NCBI GenBank assembly: GCA_037042915.1 | Contig: CM073195.1 | Location: forward strand, 3,844,001-3,908,000 | DNA from: Auricularia sp. M13 | Lineage: Eukaryota; Basidiomycota; Agaricomycetes; Auriculariales; Auriculariaceae | Direction of reading: 5' to 3' | DNA: 64,000 bases | In this document: positions 11,000-20,930 of the stretch, in pieces | How the letters are laid out: each line of letters begins with the position of its first letter | Numbering within the stretch: position 1 is the first letter of the stretch | Notes under the pieces: generated by a model | The model's database searches: none | Told to the model about the DNA's origin: nothing | Seen by the model: only the letters and a program-made list of their open reading frames with translations | Program-made: the position numbers and the translations under genes

Positions 11000-13900
11000 G
11001 TGCGAGTAGTACTGACTGGCATAGCTCACCGTGCTGGCCGGTATGCCAGCTGCGCGAGATGGGTGCGCTGGCCCCTCTCTGCAAGATATACAGCGCGAAA
11101 CCCAATTACCACCAACAACACATCTCAGGTGACAAATGATCGGTCTGGTTACACGTTCCAGAGCACCGAACCAGAGGTTTCTGATGCTGCCCTTCCCTCT
11201 GTGGATGATGGTGCTCAGGAAGCAGGAGGCAGCGCTTCGGGGGGAGAGTTCGTGATGAACAACATTCTGACGCCAGAAGGCTGGCGTCAAGATGCGCATC
11301 AGTCTGGCAAATCCGGCACTGATGCAAGCGACCTAACTACGCCACGATCAGTGGCAGGGTCGAGCTCAGCATATGTACAGACACCATCTGATGCTGGGAA
11401 TAACTACTCAAACCATGCAGTATTACCAATAATGCAGGACAATCAGATGCGCTCAAAGAAGAGCACCAAGGCCTATATCAAACTGGCCTCTGAGAATATG
11501 AAAGGCCGTGGTGCGCAGAAGATAGCCGGCAGTATCAAATGGAAAAAGATTGCAGAAGACATTCGCAGTCATAAAATTGGAATCATGGCCATCCAGGAGA
11601 CTCACCTTGATGCGCAGCACATTGATGAGATTCACCAGTACTACGAGCACCTCCACGTAGAGAATAGTGCGCTGCCAGCAAATCCCACGGGTGCGGGGGG
11701 TGTGGCGCTGGTCTTCAACAAACTGCTCACAAACTATCGCACTATTGACACTCATGTCCTAGTTCCAGGAAGGGCGATAGTGTGCAAAATCGAATGGCAC
11801 AGGGACTCAAGCCTGGCCGTCCTTGCCATATATGCACCCACCACTGCCAAGGCAAATAGAGAATTCTGGGAAGCTGTAAAAAAGACTCTCAAGCGTGCAA
11901 AGGGTAAGATCCCTAAGCCAGATGTCATGTTGGGAGATTTCAACCAGGTGGAAGACCCCATCGATCGCTTCCCTGCAAAATTGTCAAAGATAGACGCACC
12001 ACAGTCCTTTGAAGACCTTAAAAGATATCTAAAAGTCACCGATGGGTGGAGAGACACTTTCCCTGATAGCATCGAATGGACATGGCGAAACATGTCTCTG
12101 TCCTCCATGTCTCGCATTGATAGGATCTACCTGACCAACAAAATGCGTGCGGTCAGCAGACAGTGGGAAATTAATGTGTCTGGCATAAATACGTATGACC
12201 ACAGCAGAATCTCTGTGGAACTAGTGTGCAGAGATGCTCCAGACATTGGTCCTGGACGCTGGACCATGCCTGAGAACCTAACAAGGGACAAAGTTTTCAT
12301 GTCAGAGGTGTACAAACTTGGCAAAAGCGCCCAGTCAGAGATGGACACCATCGCCTTCTTGGGCAGGACAGCATTCAACAACCCCCAGCGCACCTGGGAA
12401 CGTCTGAAAGAGCAGATAAGAAAGGCAGCCAAGGCCAGAAGCAAAGATCTCAATTGCGCCAGGCGCACAAAATTGACAAAAGCGCAAGAACAGAGAAACT
12501 CTGCCAAAACCTGCCTGAGAGCAGCATCCTCGCCTGATGAAATCACAGAGGCAAAAGCGCAGCTCAGAAAAGCTGAAATGGAGATCTACAATCTACAGGA
12601 TGGCTCGCACACCTCCATATTCCAGAATAGATCAACACGTGTCTGGCTGGAAGCAGAGACCATGTCCAAGTCCTGGTTCAGTTGGGTGAAAAGTAAAAAA
12701 CCGCGTGATACCATGATGCAACTCAAGCGCCCAGGGTGTGAACCAGCACAGTATGTTCTGGAATCACGCGATATGGCAGTTTTGGCTGGAGAATACCACA
12801 ACTCGATCCAGTCCAAAGATCTGGACGTAGATGAAGCTGCACGCTCACTGGCCATAGAGCACGCTTTAGATCACCTGGAGCGTCGCGCAGATGCAAGTGC
12901 GCGTGCCAAACTAGCAGCTGTAATATCAAGAGAGGATGTAACGGAATCTCTGGCGTCCTCCAAGAGTGGGAAAGCTGCTGGCTTAGATGGACTCATATAT
13001 GAACTCTGGAAAGTCATCCACAAGCAGTTCTGTAAATCCAGGGGCAAAGAAGATCAAACCTTTGACGTCGTGGGTATGATGACAATGGTCTTTGAAGATA
13101 TTGAACTCCATGGCTTAGAAGCAGACTCCAAATTCGCAGAAGGCTGGCTGTGCCCCTTGTACAAGAAGGGAGATAGAAGTGAGATAGCGAATTATAGGCC
13201 GATCACACTCCTCAACACAGACTACAAAATTTACACCAAGGCCTTGGCGCTCAGGCTGGCTAGCATTGCGCCCCAGCTCATTCATGAATCTCAGGCTGGC
13301 TTTGTACAGGGTCGCAGTATCACAGACCATTCCAAAATCACGAGTCTCATCCTTGATTACGCTGAAGCCAAGGAAGAAAATGGCGCCATTGTGGCACTGG
13401 ACCAGGAAAAAGCTTATGATCGCATAAGACATGACTATCTGCACAAGATTCTAAAAGCCTTTGGCTTCCCAGAGCACTTTGTGAATGCGGTCAGGACGCT
13501 GTATGAAAATGCTTTCACTGTGGTCATGATCAATGGCTTCGCAAGCAAAAAGTTTAGAGTTACCAGAGGCGTCAGGCAGGGAGATCCCCTCTCCTGCTTG
13601 CTTTTTAACCTGGCAATAGAGCCGCTCTCAGCTATGCTCAGACGCTCTGAGCTGCAAGGCTACAAGATTGATGGCATTGAGGGCAAACTAATTGCCACGC
13701 TATATGCAGATGACACAACAGTGTACATGAGTGAGAAAGACTCCTACCAGCGCCTCTTCCAGATCCTGGACCAGTGGTGCCTCGCTGCAGGTGCCCGCTT
13801 CAATGTGCAGAAAACTGAAATCGTTCCAATGGGTACAAAGGAGTACAGGACACAAGTCCTGGACTCGCGATGCCTCAAAGATGGAGACCCTGCTATCCCA

Positions 13901-16351
13901 GACTCAGTGCGCATTGCCAGAGATGGCGAACCCATTCGCATACTTGGTACCTGGCCGGGCAATGAAGTGCAGAATGTGAATGCCTGGTCCTCCATCCAGG
14001 ACAAAATTGCTGAAACTCTACAAAGATGGGAAAGTAAGCGCCCCTCGCTGAATGGTAGGAGCATTATATCACAAGTTGTGGTGGGCGGATTTACCCAGTA
14101 CCTTACTGCTGCTCAAGGCATGCCAACAAAGCTGGAAAAACGCCTGGATAAAATGACGCTTGACTTCCTCTGGGCAGGCTCTCGCCGCCACCCAATTAAT
14201 ATGGATACCCTGCGCCTGGGCAGAGACCATGGAGGTCTGGGCCTGTTCCACACTGAGAGTAGGAATGATGCGCAGTACCTGAAATGGGTGGGCGCATATA
14301 TAAAAAATGATGAGACGCGTCCTATGTGGACCTACCTGGCAGACTTCATCTTCAGAACTGCCATCATCAACAAGGATAAGAAATGGGTGCCAATAGACGC
14401 ACGCATCAACCCCTTCCAACAGGTGTGGCGACCCAACAAGCAGAAACTACCTTTCATCCTGCAGCAAATGGTGAGGGTTGCAGCTAAATATAATGCCGCC
14501 CTCGATGCGCCTCAGATCCCAGAGCACATAAGGGAAGATATGCCCATATGGGCACACCCAGCCATGGGACAACCAGATGTTCTACGAGAATATAAGAGAG
14601 AAGTGCGATGCCTAAAGACCTCTCATGCGGTCTGTACGGTTGAAGATCTCGAAGAGATAGCTGAACCTGATGACTTTGACCATGAGGAGTCTAGTACCTG
14701 CATATGCGACAATTGCATGACTGATAGAACAGAGGGCTGCAAGAACCCCTTCAAATGCCAGGAGTTTGCTCGTGACATACTGAGCGAGCTTGCGCCCAAG
14801 TGGAACACTGCGACCACACAGGCTGAAGTAGACTCCAGCATGTGGGAAACTTTCGTAGAAGGTCGCATGGAGGCAATTCAGACTGGTGAACCAATAATTT
14901 TCGACCCAACCCTACACCAAGGTGATGATCTGGCCAGCTACTACAGAGCTTTCGTGGACACAATGGCCCTCAGTGAGAGGGGGGTGACAGATACCATATG
15001 TGATGCAGCACCTGTACGACCGCATGGAGACAAGGATGCAGAGGCTGTGGAAGTAGTCGTCTGCGGTGCAATCATAAATGGAGACTCAGCAATTGCCAAG
15101 GGCGGCTTTGCAGCATATTTCCCAGAACACGATTTCGACGACAAAGTGGGCTACTGCCCAGGGGATACACACTCCTATGTGCGCAGTGTAGCCACAGCAA
15201 TAAAAATGGCAGCAACAACGGCACCAAGACATCGCCCTCTGCACATGATCAGCACCAGTGCAGCAGTGGTAAGAATGCTCACCCTCGATTTATCCAAGCA
15301 TGAGTCCACTGGATGGATGGACTTGCCAAATGAGGCAGACGCCATGCGAGCAGCGGCTGCAGCTCTGCGTGCCAGAGGTGCACCGACCTCGTTCACATGC
15401 ATAGCCAAGAACAGAGTCAAACACTGGCCACAGGTTGGAGAGGCAAGAAAAATGGCCCTTGTGGCTGCAGAAGTGGGCCCACCTTTTGATTTGGACCTCG
15501 AGGAGCTGGTGCCCTTTGATAAGCCTGGGCTCGCAATTGCAAATATCACTCAGAGAGAAGCACATAGAGCTATAAAATGGCTTGCCCAGAAAAAAGTCAA
15601 ACAGCGAAAAGCGACTCTGGAAAATCTCAAACTAATAAAATGGCGTGTACATCATGCGACAGACTTCATGCCACTGGAGTCTCAGTTCTGGCAGAGTCTG
15701 CAATCCAAAAACCTTTCGCGTAGTGTGCGCAACTTCCTCTGGAAAATGGCCCATGGTGCGCACAAAGTTGGCGACTACTTCAGCAAAATGCCAGAACCAT
15801 GGGCGTCATATGCCACATGTCCATCATGCCAGGAAACTGAGACCATGGAACACATCCTCCTAAAATGCGAGAGCTCAGGTTTTGAAACAGTATGGGCCTT
15901 GGCCCAGGACTTCCTGAAGAGTCGCAAGATCAACATAGACATAGACATCGGGGTTATCATGGGTTGTGCAACCATGCGAATAGGACACATGGGGTCTGCA
16001 AGAAATCGTGCGCTGGAGCGCATCTTCTGCATTATTGTGTCAGAATCCGCCTTCCTGATCTGGAAGATAAGGTGTGAAACCCGTATTGAGCACGCTGAGG
16101 ATCCAGACTGGGTCATGCCAGAAGAGGAGGTGGCCAAAAGATGGAAGAAAATGTGCGAATCACGTCGCGTGCAGGATAGACTTCTCACAAATAAACATCG
16201 TTACAAGACAAAGGCGCTGTGCAATGTACTATATGAAGATACCTGGATAGATCGCAGTGCCAACCCTGATTACTGGAAAGCACAATTTTGGAATAAACAG
16301 ACCGGTTTTTTAGTGGGTACGGGGAATGACACCAGGAATGGTGTCGGTTGA
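11000..16351 (+). CDS. LINE ORF2 polyprotein: endonuclease, reverse transcriptase, RNase H-like, zinc tail
   Basis: A single open frame of 1783 codons. The apurinic endonuclease spans about residues 155-405, with QETH (about 196), LGDFNQV (about 310), SRIDRIYL (about 371) and DHSRIS (about 399). The reverse transcriptase spans about 640-1000: NYRPITLLN (about 730), FVQGRSI (about 767), LDQEKAYDRI (about 800), GVRQGDPLSCLLFNL (about 856) and the catalytic YADD (about 900). A Cys-rich block, CICDNC...GCKNPFKC (about 1230-1257), typical of basidiomycete LINEs, precedes an RNase H-like domain (about 1350-1470). A zf-RVT-type segment, CPSC...HILLKC, lies near 1605-1624. The RNase H-like domain has the right spacing but lacks the acidic catalytic residues. 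No stop or frameshift interrupts the protein, which would drive target-primed reverse transcription of the LINE RNA. Confidence 0.9.
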   Translation: MRVVLTGIAHRAGRYASCARWVRWPLSARYTARNPITTNNTSQVTNDRSGYTFQSTEPEVSDAALPSVDDGAQEAGGSASGGEFVMNNILTPEGWRQDAHQSGKSGTDASDLTTPRSVAGSSSAYVQTPSDAGNNYSNHAVLPIMQDNQMRSKKSTKAYIKLASENMKGRGAQKIAGSIKWKKIAEDIRSHKIGIMAIQETHLDAQHIDEIHQYYEHLHVENSALPANPTGAGGVALVFNKLLTNYRTIDTHVLVPGRAIVCKIEWHRDSSLAVLAIYAPTTAKANREFWEAVKKTLKRAKGKIPKPDVMLGDFNQVEDPIDRFPAKLSKIDAPQSFEDLKRYLKVTDGWRDTFPDSIEWTWRNMSLSSMSRIDRIYLTNKMRAVSRQWEINVSGINTYDHSRISVELVCRDAPDIGPGRWTMPENLTRDKVFMSEVYKLGKSAQSEMDTIAFLGRTAFNNPQRTWERLKEQIRKAAKARSKDLNCARRTKLTKAQEQRNSAKTCLRAASSPDEITEAKAQLRKAEMEIYNLQDGSHTSIFQNRSTRVWLEAETMSKSWFSWVKSKKPRDTMMQLKRPGCEPAQYVLESRDMAVLAGEYHNSIQSKDLDVDEAARSLAIEHALDHLERRADASARAKLAAVISREDVTESLASSKSGKAAGLDGLIYELWKVIHKQFCKSRGKEDQTFDVVGMMTMVFEDIELHGLEADSKFAEGWLCPLYKKGDRSEIANYRPITLLNTDYKIYTKALALRLASIAPQLIHESQAGFVQGRSITDHSKITSLILDYAEAKEENGAIVALDQEKAYDRIRHDYLHKILKAFGFPEHFVNAVRTLYENAFTVVMINGFASKKFRVTRGVRQGDPLSCLLFNLAIEPLSAMLRRSELQGYKIDGIEGKLIATLYADDTTVYMSEKDSYQRLFQILDQWCLAAGARFNVQKTEIVPMGTKEYRTQVLDSRCLKDGDPAIPDSVRIARDGEPIRILGTWPGNEVQNVNAWSSIQDKIAETLQRWESKRPSLNGRSIISQVVVGGFTQYLTAAQGMPTKLEKRLDKMTLDFLWAGSRRHPINMDTLRLGRDHGGLGLFHTESRNDAQYLKWVGAYIKNDETRPMWTYLADFIFRTAIINKDKKWVPIDARINPFQQVWRPNKQKLPFILQQMVRVAAKYNAALDAPQIPEHIREDMPIWAHPAMGQPDVLREYKREVRCLKTSHAVCTVEDLEEIAEPDDFDHEESSTCICDNCMTDRTEGCKNPFKCQEFARDILSELAPKWNTATTQAEVDSSMWETFVEGRMEAIQTGEPIIFDPTLHQGDDLASYYRAFVDTMALSERGVTDTICDAAPVRPHGDKDAEAVEVVVCGAIINGDSAIAKGGFAAYFPEHDFDDKVGYCPGDTHSYVRSVATAIKMAATTAPRHRPLHMISTSAAVVRMLTLDLSKHESTGWMDLPNEADAMRAAAAALRARGAPTSFTCIAKNRVKHWPQVGEARKMALVAAEVGPPFDLDLEELVPFDKPGLAIANITQREAHRAIKWLAQKKVKQRKATLENLKLIKWRVHHATDFMPLESQFWQSLQSKNLSRSVRNFLWKMAHGAHKVGDYFSKMPEPWASYATCPSCQETETMEHILLKCESSGFETVWALAQDFLKSRKINIDIDIGVIMGCATMRIGHMGSARNRALERIFCIIVSESAFLIWKIRCETRIEHAEDPDWVMPEEEVAKRWKKMCESRRVQDRLLTNKHRYKTKALCNVLYEDTWIDRSANPDYWKAQFWNKQTGFLVGTGNDTRNGVG

Positions 16352-16450
16352 TTCTCAAGCCCCACACTACCCCAACAGGTGTGCTAAAGGCTATTTTTCC
16401 GGTCGGTGTCGTCGTTTCATATGGACTGCCTTCCAGTCCTAACTCCAGCA

Positions 16451-16466
16451 GCCCGCCAAGGCGGGC
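16451..16466 (+). other. LINE 3' UTR hairpin
   Basis: GCCCGCC-AA-GGCGGGC forms a perfect seven-pair stem about 50 bases before the poly(A) tail. Some LINEs need a 3' stem-loop for recognition by their own reverse transcriptase; such a role is inferred from position only. Confidence 0.55.
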
Positions 16467-16515
16467 AAGGATGGGCAAGGGATAACTATGTTATTCTAAC
16501 CCTGTCTGACGCTCC

Positions 16516-16537
16516 AAAAAAAAAAAAAAAAAAAAAA
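16516..16537 (+). other. LINE poly(A) tail
   Basis: Twenty-two adenines end the element and directly precede the right target-site duplication, as expected for target-primed reverse transcription. Confidence 0.85.
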
Positions 16538-16552
16538 GGATCGATGGACGTG
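16538..16552 (+). repeat. Right target-site duplication of the LINE
   Basis: A second copy of GGATCGATGGACGTG; see 3528-3542. It is followed by a related unit, GGATCGACGGACG, of the original tandem sequence. Confidence 0.8.
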
Positions 16553-18690
16553 TGCGGGAAGGATCGACGGACGTTTGCGTCGTCCCGGATGATTGGGACT
16601 TCAAGCTGAAGATCTGCTCGAGGCTGTATACTCAGGTAAATATTCAAGTTGTGTGGATGCCTGGGACAGTGGAGATGCTAAGGTTATCATTCAACGTACT
16701 GTATGTGAATTGTGCAGTTCGGACAGCTGAAGCAGTAAGTTACTGTACCACTGGCAGTCTGGTTATTTTAGCCTATAGGCGTGGATGCTAGACCAGCAAA
16801 ACCCATCGTGGCGCGGTGGCATGTTCAGCCTCATCCGACTCGGAGACGTAGATGCATTCGTTTTTTTCTTTTTTGTGGCTACGTATACGTATTAAGAGCG
16901 AATTGTACTGGCGAGTGGAGGCGTCGACTCGGAGGAAGACTTGATACACTGGCAGGCCCATGGTGCTCTCATCCTCAGACTGCCAGTGCCACTATCATTG
17001 CAGATCCAAACCTCAGCTCATTGTGGACAACTTGAAGGGTTTCGAGTTGCAATGGGAGCGGCAGCATGATATCGATGCATCGCCCTGGCCGCGCAACCAG
17101 AGCGTGAGAACCGCTGCTCAATTGAATGGGTGTACTACCTCACTACCTGGCTGATGCTCCACTGTACCGTTCAGTCCATGACGGGCACGGGGGACGATTC
17201 GCAGGGGCGGTACGCTCAGTGCTGCCAGTGACAAGATTGAGACACCTGCTAATGCCAGATTCAGACATCTGCTACTGTACGCTTTGGGAACGGCGTAACC
17301 AGGCTGTGCTGCACGCGCCGGCAGACGTCTGCCCGCCAGCGAGAGCAGAGAGCGTGAAGGGCGGACTCGCGATCGGGGACACACCGAGGGCAAGCGTCCG
17401 AAGAAGTTGCCGACTGATGCACCCGCGAGATGACTATGGCAATCTTCGCATGCCTGCATGCGATGACGGACAGCGATACGGTTGAGCATACTCGCAGAAC
17501 GATCGTTCTGGCGAAGGTCTGATCCTCACTGGCAGCGCGGCTGCTTTGCGTCACTTCGAGTCCGACTCCACCTGGTTCTCACTGGCAATCCGTCACGGCC
17601 GACCTGGGCCCCCTACTCATTTCTAACGACGAGTTCACGTTCTGGCATTCAGAATCGCATGGGCTGAAGTGAGGTGAAGTGACGCCAGAGTTGTATCCAT
17701 ACCAGCAGGGCGCGCGGCGGACTCGGCGGAGAAACCTCGTCGATGCGCTATTCTTTGCAGTACAGTATCCGCGCATGCTTCGATCTTCTCTTCGCCTCCG
17801 CGCACGAGGGAGCAGCGGGTGCTGAGAGCTGAAGTCTGAGGATCCCGCCGCTCGCGTAGATTAGATGCGGTGGCCTCGAGTTGCCAGAGAGGACTGGCGC
17901 GTGCAGCTGCCAGAGGCACACCTTCCCATTTCTTTTTCTTGAGACCTCATCGGAATGCAATGCAACTGGACCCAGCATCATCCACCTCCACCTCTCTTTA
18001 CTGTAATTGGATTCCTCCCGATTCGCGCATCACATCGCACACCCCTTGACACCAGACCGGAAGGATCTTGCTCGTCGTTACGCATACATTGTTTCCGCGC
18101 GGCGCATATAACTTACCTATACATTGTTCCCGCGCGAATGGAAGAGCAGAGAGCAACGAGGAAAGGGACCGGATGTCCGCTGCGTCGGAGGTGCACAGCC
18201 TCTGCCAGTGTGGCCCGGACCTGCATGCCGTAGTGACTGTGCAGATCCCCGCCGATCCCCCTGGGATTTAGAGCGCCGCGACTCATGACCCGTCTGCTGC
18301 AGCTCAATCGTCAATGAGCTCTGGGCAGTGAGAATAAGTGAGGAATGGGTAACCAGTGACCGCGTTGCGCGGGCTGTTTTGTTTCATACAGTATGCTCAG
18401 CCTGCCGTTCATGAACAGCATCACTACGCGGTGGACATCTCCCTAGACATTCAAAATCGGCGGGGAGATACATTGAGCCTCGCATCCATGGACACACTGC
18501 GAACATTGGGTCCTCATTAGTAAAGGTGTTACTAGTCCCAATGCAGCAGCCTCTCCGACGGAGAGTCTCGCAGCAGAACATGACCCTGTTTGTAGACAAT
18601 CTCGTCGAAAAGACCGAACAGCGCCGTGAGAGTCGAAGCGGCATTTGGCAGAAGGCAAAACGAGCTAGGGGATCTTGGGCAGGTCAAATC
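16553..18690. other. Intergenic DNA, no gene supported
   Basis: Overlapping frames of 60-125 codons occur on both strands (for example 17118-17489), but none shows a known motif, a splice-consistent extension or biased composition. I see no repeat structure beyond short GC-rich words. Confidence 0.5.
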
Positions 18691-18699
18691 ATATCGTAT

Positions 18700-19389
18700 C
18701 TGGTGGGCGACGGAGGTGACAATCGTGTCGGACCCAAGCACGGGATCGTAGCCCACGAGCCACGAGCGCGGGGTCCCCTCGCCGTCGCGTGGAGAACGTC
18801 AGGATCACCGCGGAGCTGTGGGCACGCGAGCAGAGTGGGCGCTGGCGCGGAAAAGAGGATGCTGTCGTAGTCCTTCTGGTCGAAAATGTAGAGCACGGGG
18901 ACGATACCGACCGTCAGCGCGCGAAGACGCGGCCAGTCCGGCATATGAAGCCAGTCGACCTCTGTTATCCACAGCTCAACGAGCGACGCAGCGACGGACG
19001 GGCAGATGTGCTGGTCGGAGATGAACTGCAGACGGTCGTGCTGGAAGCACGATTCGACACTCATCGTCAGAACATGCATGGTTGCGACGAGCTGCAGAGA
19101 GTGCTGCGAATGCGCCGGGCTTGCGCTGTTGCGACTGCACGTCGCTCCAAAGCAAGCCAGGAGCCCCGAGAGATGCCCTGCCAGTGCGCGAGTCCAGATA
19201 GACGTGTGTGCAACGAATGCAATCACCGTGATCTAGGAAAGAGAATATCTTGCAGAGCAGCTCGTCTGGCAATCTAGAAATGAAGCAGTTGGCATGTTCG
19301 TCGGATTCCCTTGATTCGGCGCCCCATTGGCATGAAGGGGCTCCAAAAAGGCCCGTGAGCTCTGCAGACGAACCGATACTCGTCGCCAT
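18700..19389 (-). pseudogene. F-box protein gene, decayed
   Basis: The frame from the ATG at 19389 contains a clear F-box core, ISRLPDELLCKIFSFLDH, followed by a GLLWSDVQSQQRKPGAFAAL segment of the kind that follows the F-box in the large mushroom F-box families. Such proteins recruit substrates to SCF ubiquitin ligases. The homologous continuation, with a leucine-rich-like stretch VAASLVELWITEVDWL and PDWPRLRALTVG, lies in a different frame (18684-19226). At least one frameshift between about 19095 and 19130 is therefore needed, and no splice pair there repairs it convincingly. An inverted-repeat element begins three bases upstream of the ATG and may have displaced the promoter. The copy is probably inactive, though a sequencing error cannot be excluded. 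Confidence 0.55.
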
Positions 19390-19391
19390 TG

Positions 19392-20930
19392 GCCATCGGG
19401 GAAAACAGGATTTTATTTGAATGACATTGCACGTGGCCGAAATGCATTATAATGTCTTGCAATGAGCACAATGCATTACAATGACCCCACGGCCTTATAA
19501 TGACATGGAGGTCATTCTGATTTCGGCGCAAGATTGCCCCAACATCGAGCCCAGATTGCAATAGGCCGTTTCAAATATGATGAAATCGGTCAGCAATCTG
19601 AGCCACAATCCGAGCCGCAAGCCGACCGCAATCCCGTTTGCAGGGACCCCGGAAATCCACTGCAATCCCGAAAGTGGTGCATTCCGGAAAGCACCTCAAG
19701 AGGTCCTTTCCAGTCCGCAATCCGGCCGAAAGCTGGATTTTGCCCTCATGCCGAACAAGCCGACATCTTTTCCCCATCTTTTTCCGCGGTTGTCCTGTGG
19801 GGGTTTCAAAACTGAGGCAAGGCTTGCTGGGCGCCTCGAGCGTTTGAGCGGTGCCAATTCCTTCGATTGCGGCTCGGATTGCGGCTCGGATTGCTGAGCG
19901 ATTGCATCATATTTGAAACGGCCTAATGACATTCAAATGACCTTACAGTGACGATTAAACGATGTTGAAATGACATTCTAACTACATGCAATCCAGAGCC
20001 GGCTACACCGCAGCCGCCAGCTGGTTCAATTACTGAATATTGGATAGGCCACCGCGCCACTGGCCACGCACAGAACGCGTCAGCAGCAACAAATCCGTGC
20101 ATCGGGCGAACGTCGGCAACAACGACCACCGCCAAACGACGACGGAACGAATCCAAATGTGACGGCACTCACAACCAGGAGAAGGCGGGGAGGCGGCGGT
20201 GTTGCAATGTTGCTCGTCGTGCAGAGAAAAGGCTAGAACAGGCGTAGTCAGCTTGTGCTCAGCGATGTCAGGGAGGAAACGCGTACCACGGCCCAGAAAG
20301 ATCGTACGCGAGCTGCGTCCGCGGGACAGCTAGTTGGTAGTCGGCGTGGTGGTTGATAGTCCAAGCTGGACGGCGACAACTCACAGAGACCTGGGGGGAC
20401 GAGGGGGAAAAGAGAGAGGACAAGGAGCATTCGGTTGATTCCGACTTCGCGTCGACTTTTTTTAACTGTGCGACGCGTCATGGCCACGGCTTCGGCCGCA
20501 GAATTTCAGCTCCAAGTCCGTTCGGTTTAGGTACCTGCTGGCTGCTCTGTGAAGCCCGCCTCCGCGAATACCAGTGAATTTGAGCAATAGACTCCCCATT
20601 CTCACACCAGAGGAGCAAGTCGGACTGGCAACGGCCGTCTTGTAGGTCAGGATTTGGCAACCTGTACACAACGCAGAGAATGTTGTGCACCTACTATACT
20701 GAGGAGGAAACATTGAGGCTGCTTTGGAGGCGAGAACGAACATTCAGGTACCATTGCGAAGAAGGCGCACTGCTGCGGGGAATTCTAATAGGACTGCAAC
20801 GGCTGCAGAATATTGCGGGGTATCTGGATGGCACTGTAACGGCTGCAGAATGTTGCGAGGCATTATAATGTCCTAAATCCATTTGAATCGCCGCAATGCA
20901 TTGCAATGAAATCCGGTTTTCCCCGATGGC
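19392..20930. mobile_element. Inverted-repeat (foldback/MITE-like) element, 1.5 kb
   Basis: The ends are inverted copies of GCCATCGGGGAAAAC followed by a similar GGATTT region. Both subterminal regions carry short palindromic words such as GCATTATAATG and TGCATTGCAATG. I could not identify a target duplication. The interior holds no transposase that I recognise. A separate element is nested at 19562-19925. Confidence 0.55.
19562..19925. mobile_element. Nested MITE, 364 bp, TA ends
   Basis: Inverted ends begin TAGGCCGTTTCAAATATGAT and extend roughly 50 bases on each side, with GAGCCGCAATCC-type repeats just inside. The terminal TA on both sides suggests a TA target duplication, as in Tc1/mariner-related MITEs. 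It lies inside the 1.5-kb inverted-repeat element and is therefore younger. Confidence 0.65.

Larger units (their letters stand above)
3543..16537 (+). mobile_element. Full-length LINE-type (non-LTR) retrotransposon, about 13 kb
   Basis: The element is bounded by a 15-bp direct target duplication and ends in 22 adenines (16516-16537). It carries, in order, a 2.2-kb non-coding 5' region, an extra small ORF (5768-6382), ORF1 with a Gag-like segment and CCHC knuckle (7169-9239), an antisense Pcf11 fragment (9957-10721), a long ORF2 with apurinic endonuclease, reverse transcriptase, a Cys-rich block, an RNase H-like domain and a zinc-binding tail (11000-16351), and a 3' UTR with a hairpin. The layout fits the Tad/L1-like LINEs of Agaricomycetes, but 13 kb is about twice the usual length. 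ORF1 is frame-shifted once and ORF2 is open throughout, so the copy looks young. The alternative of two separate elements around a host gene fragment is weaker, because only one target duplication was found. Confidence 0.75.

Noticed and set aside
17118-17489. Paired frames of about 120 codons on opposite strands
   Set aside because: Mutual shadows in GC-rich DNA; neither contains a recognisable motif.
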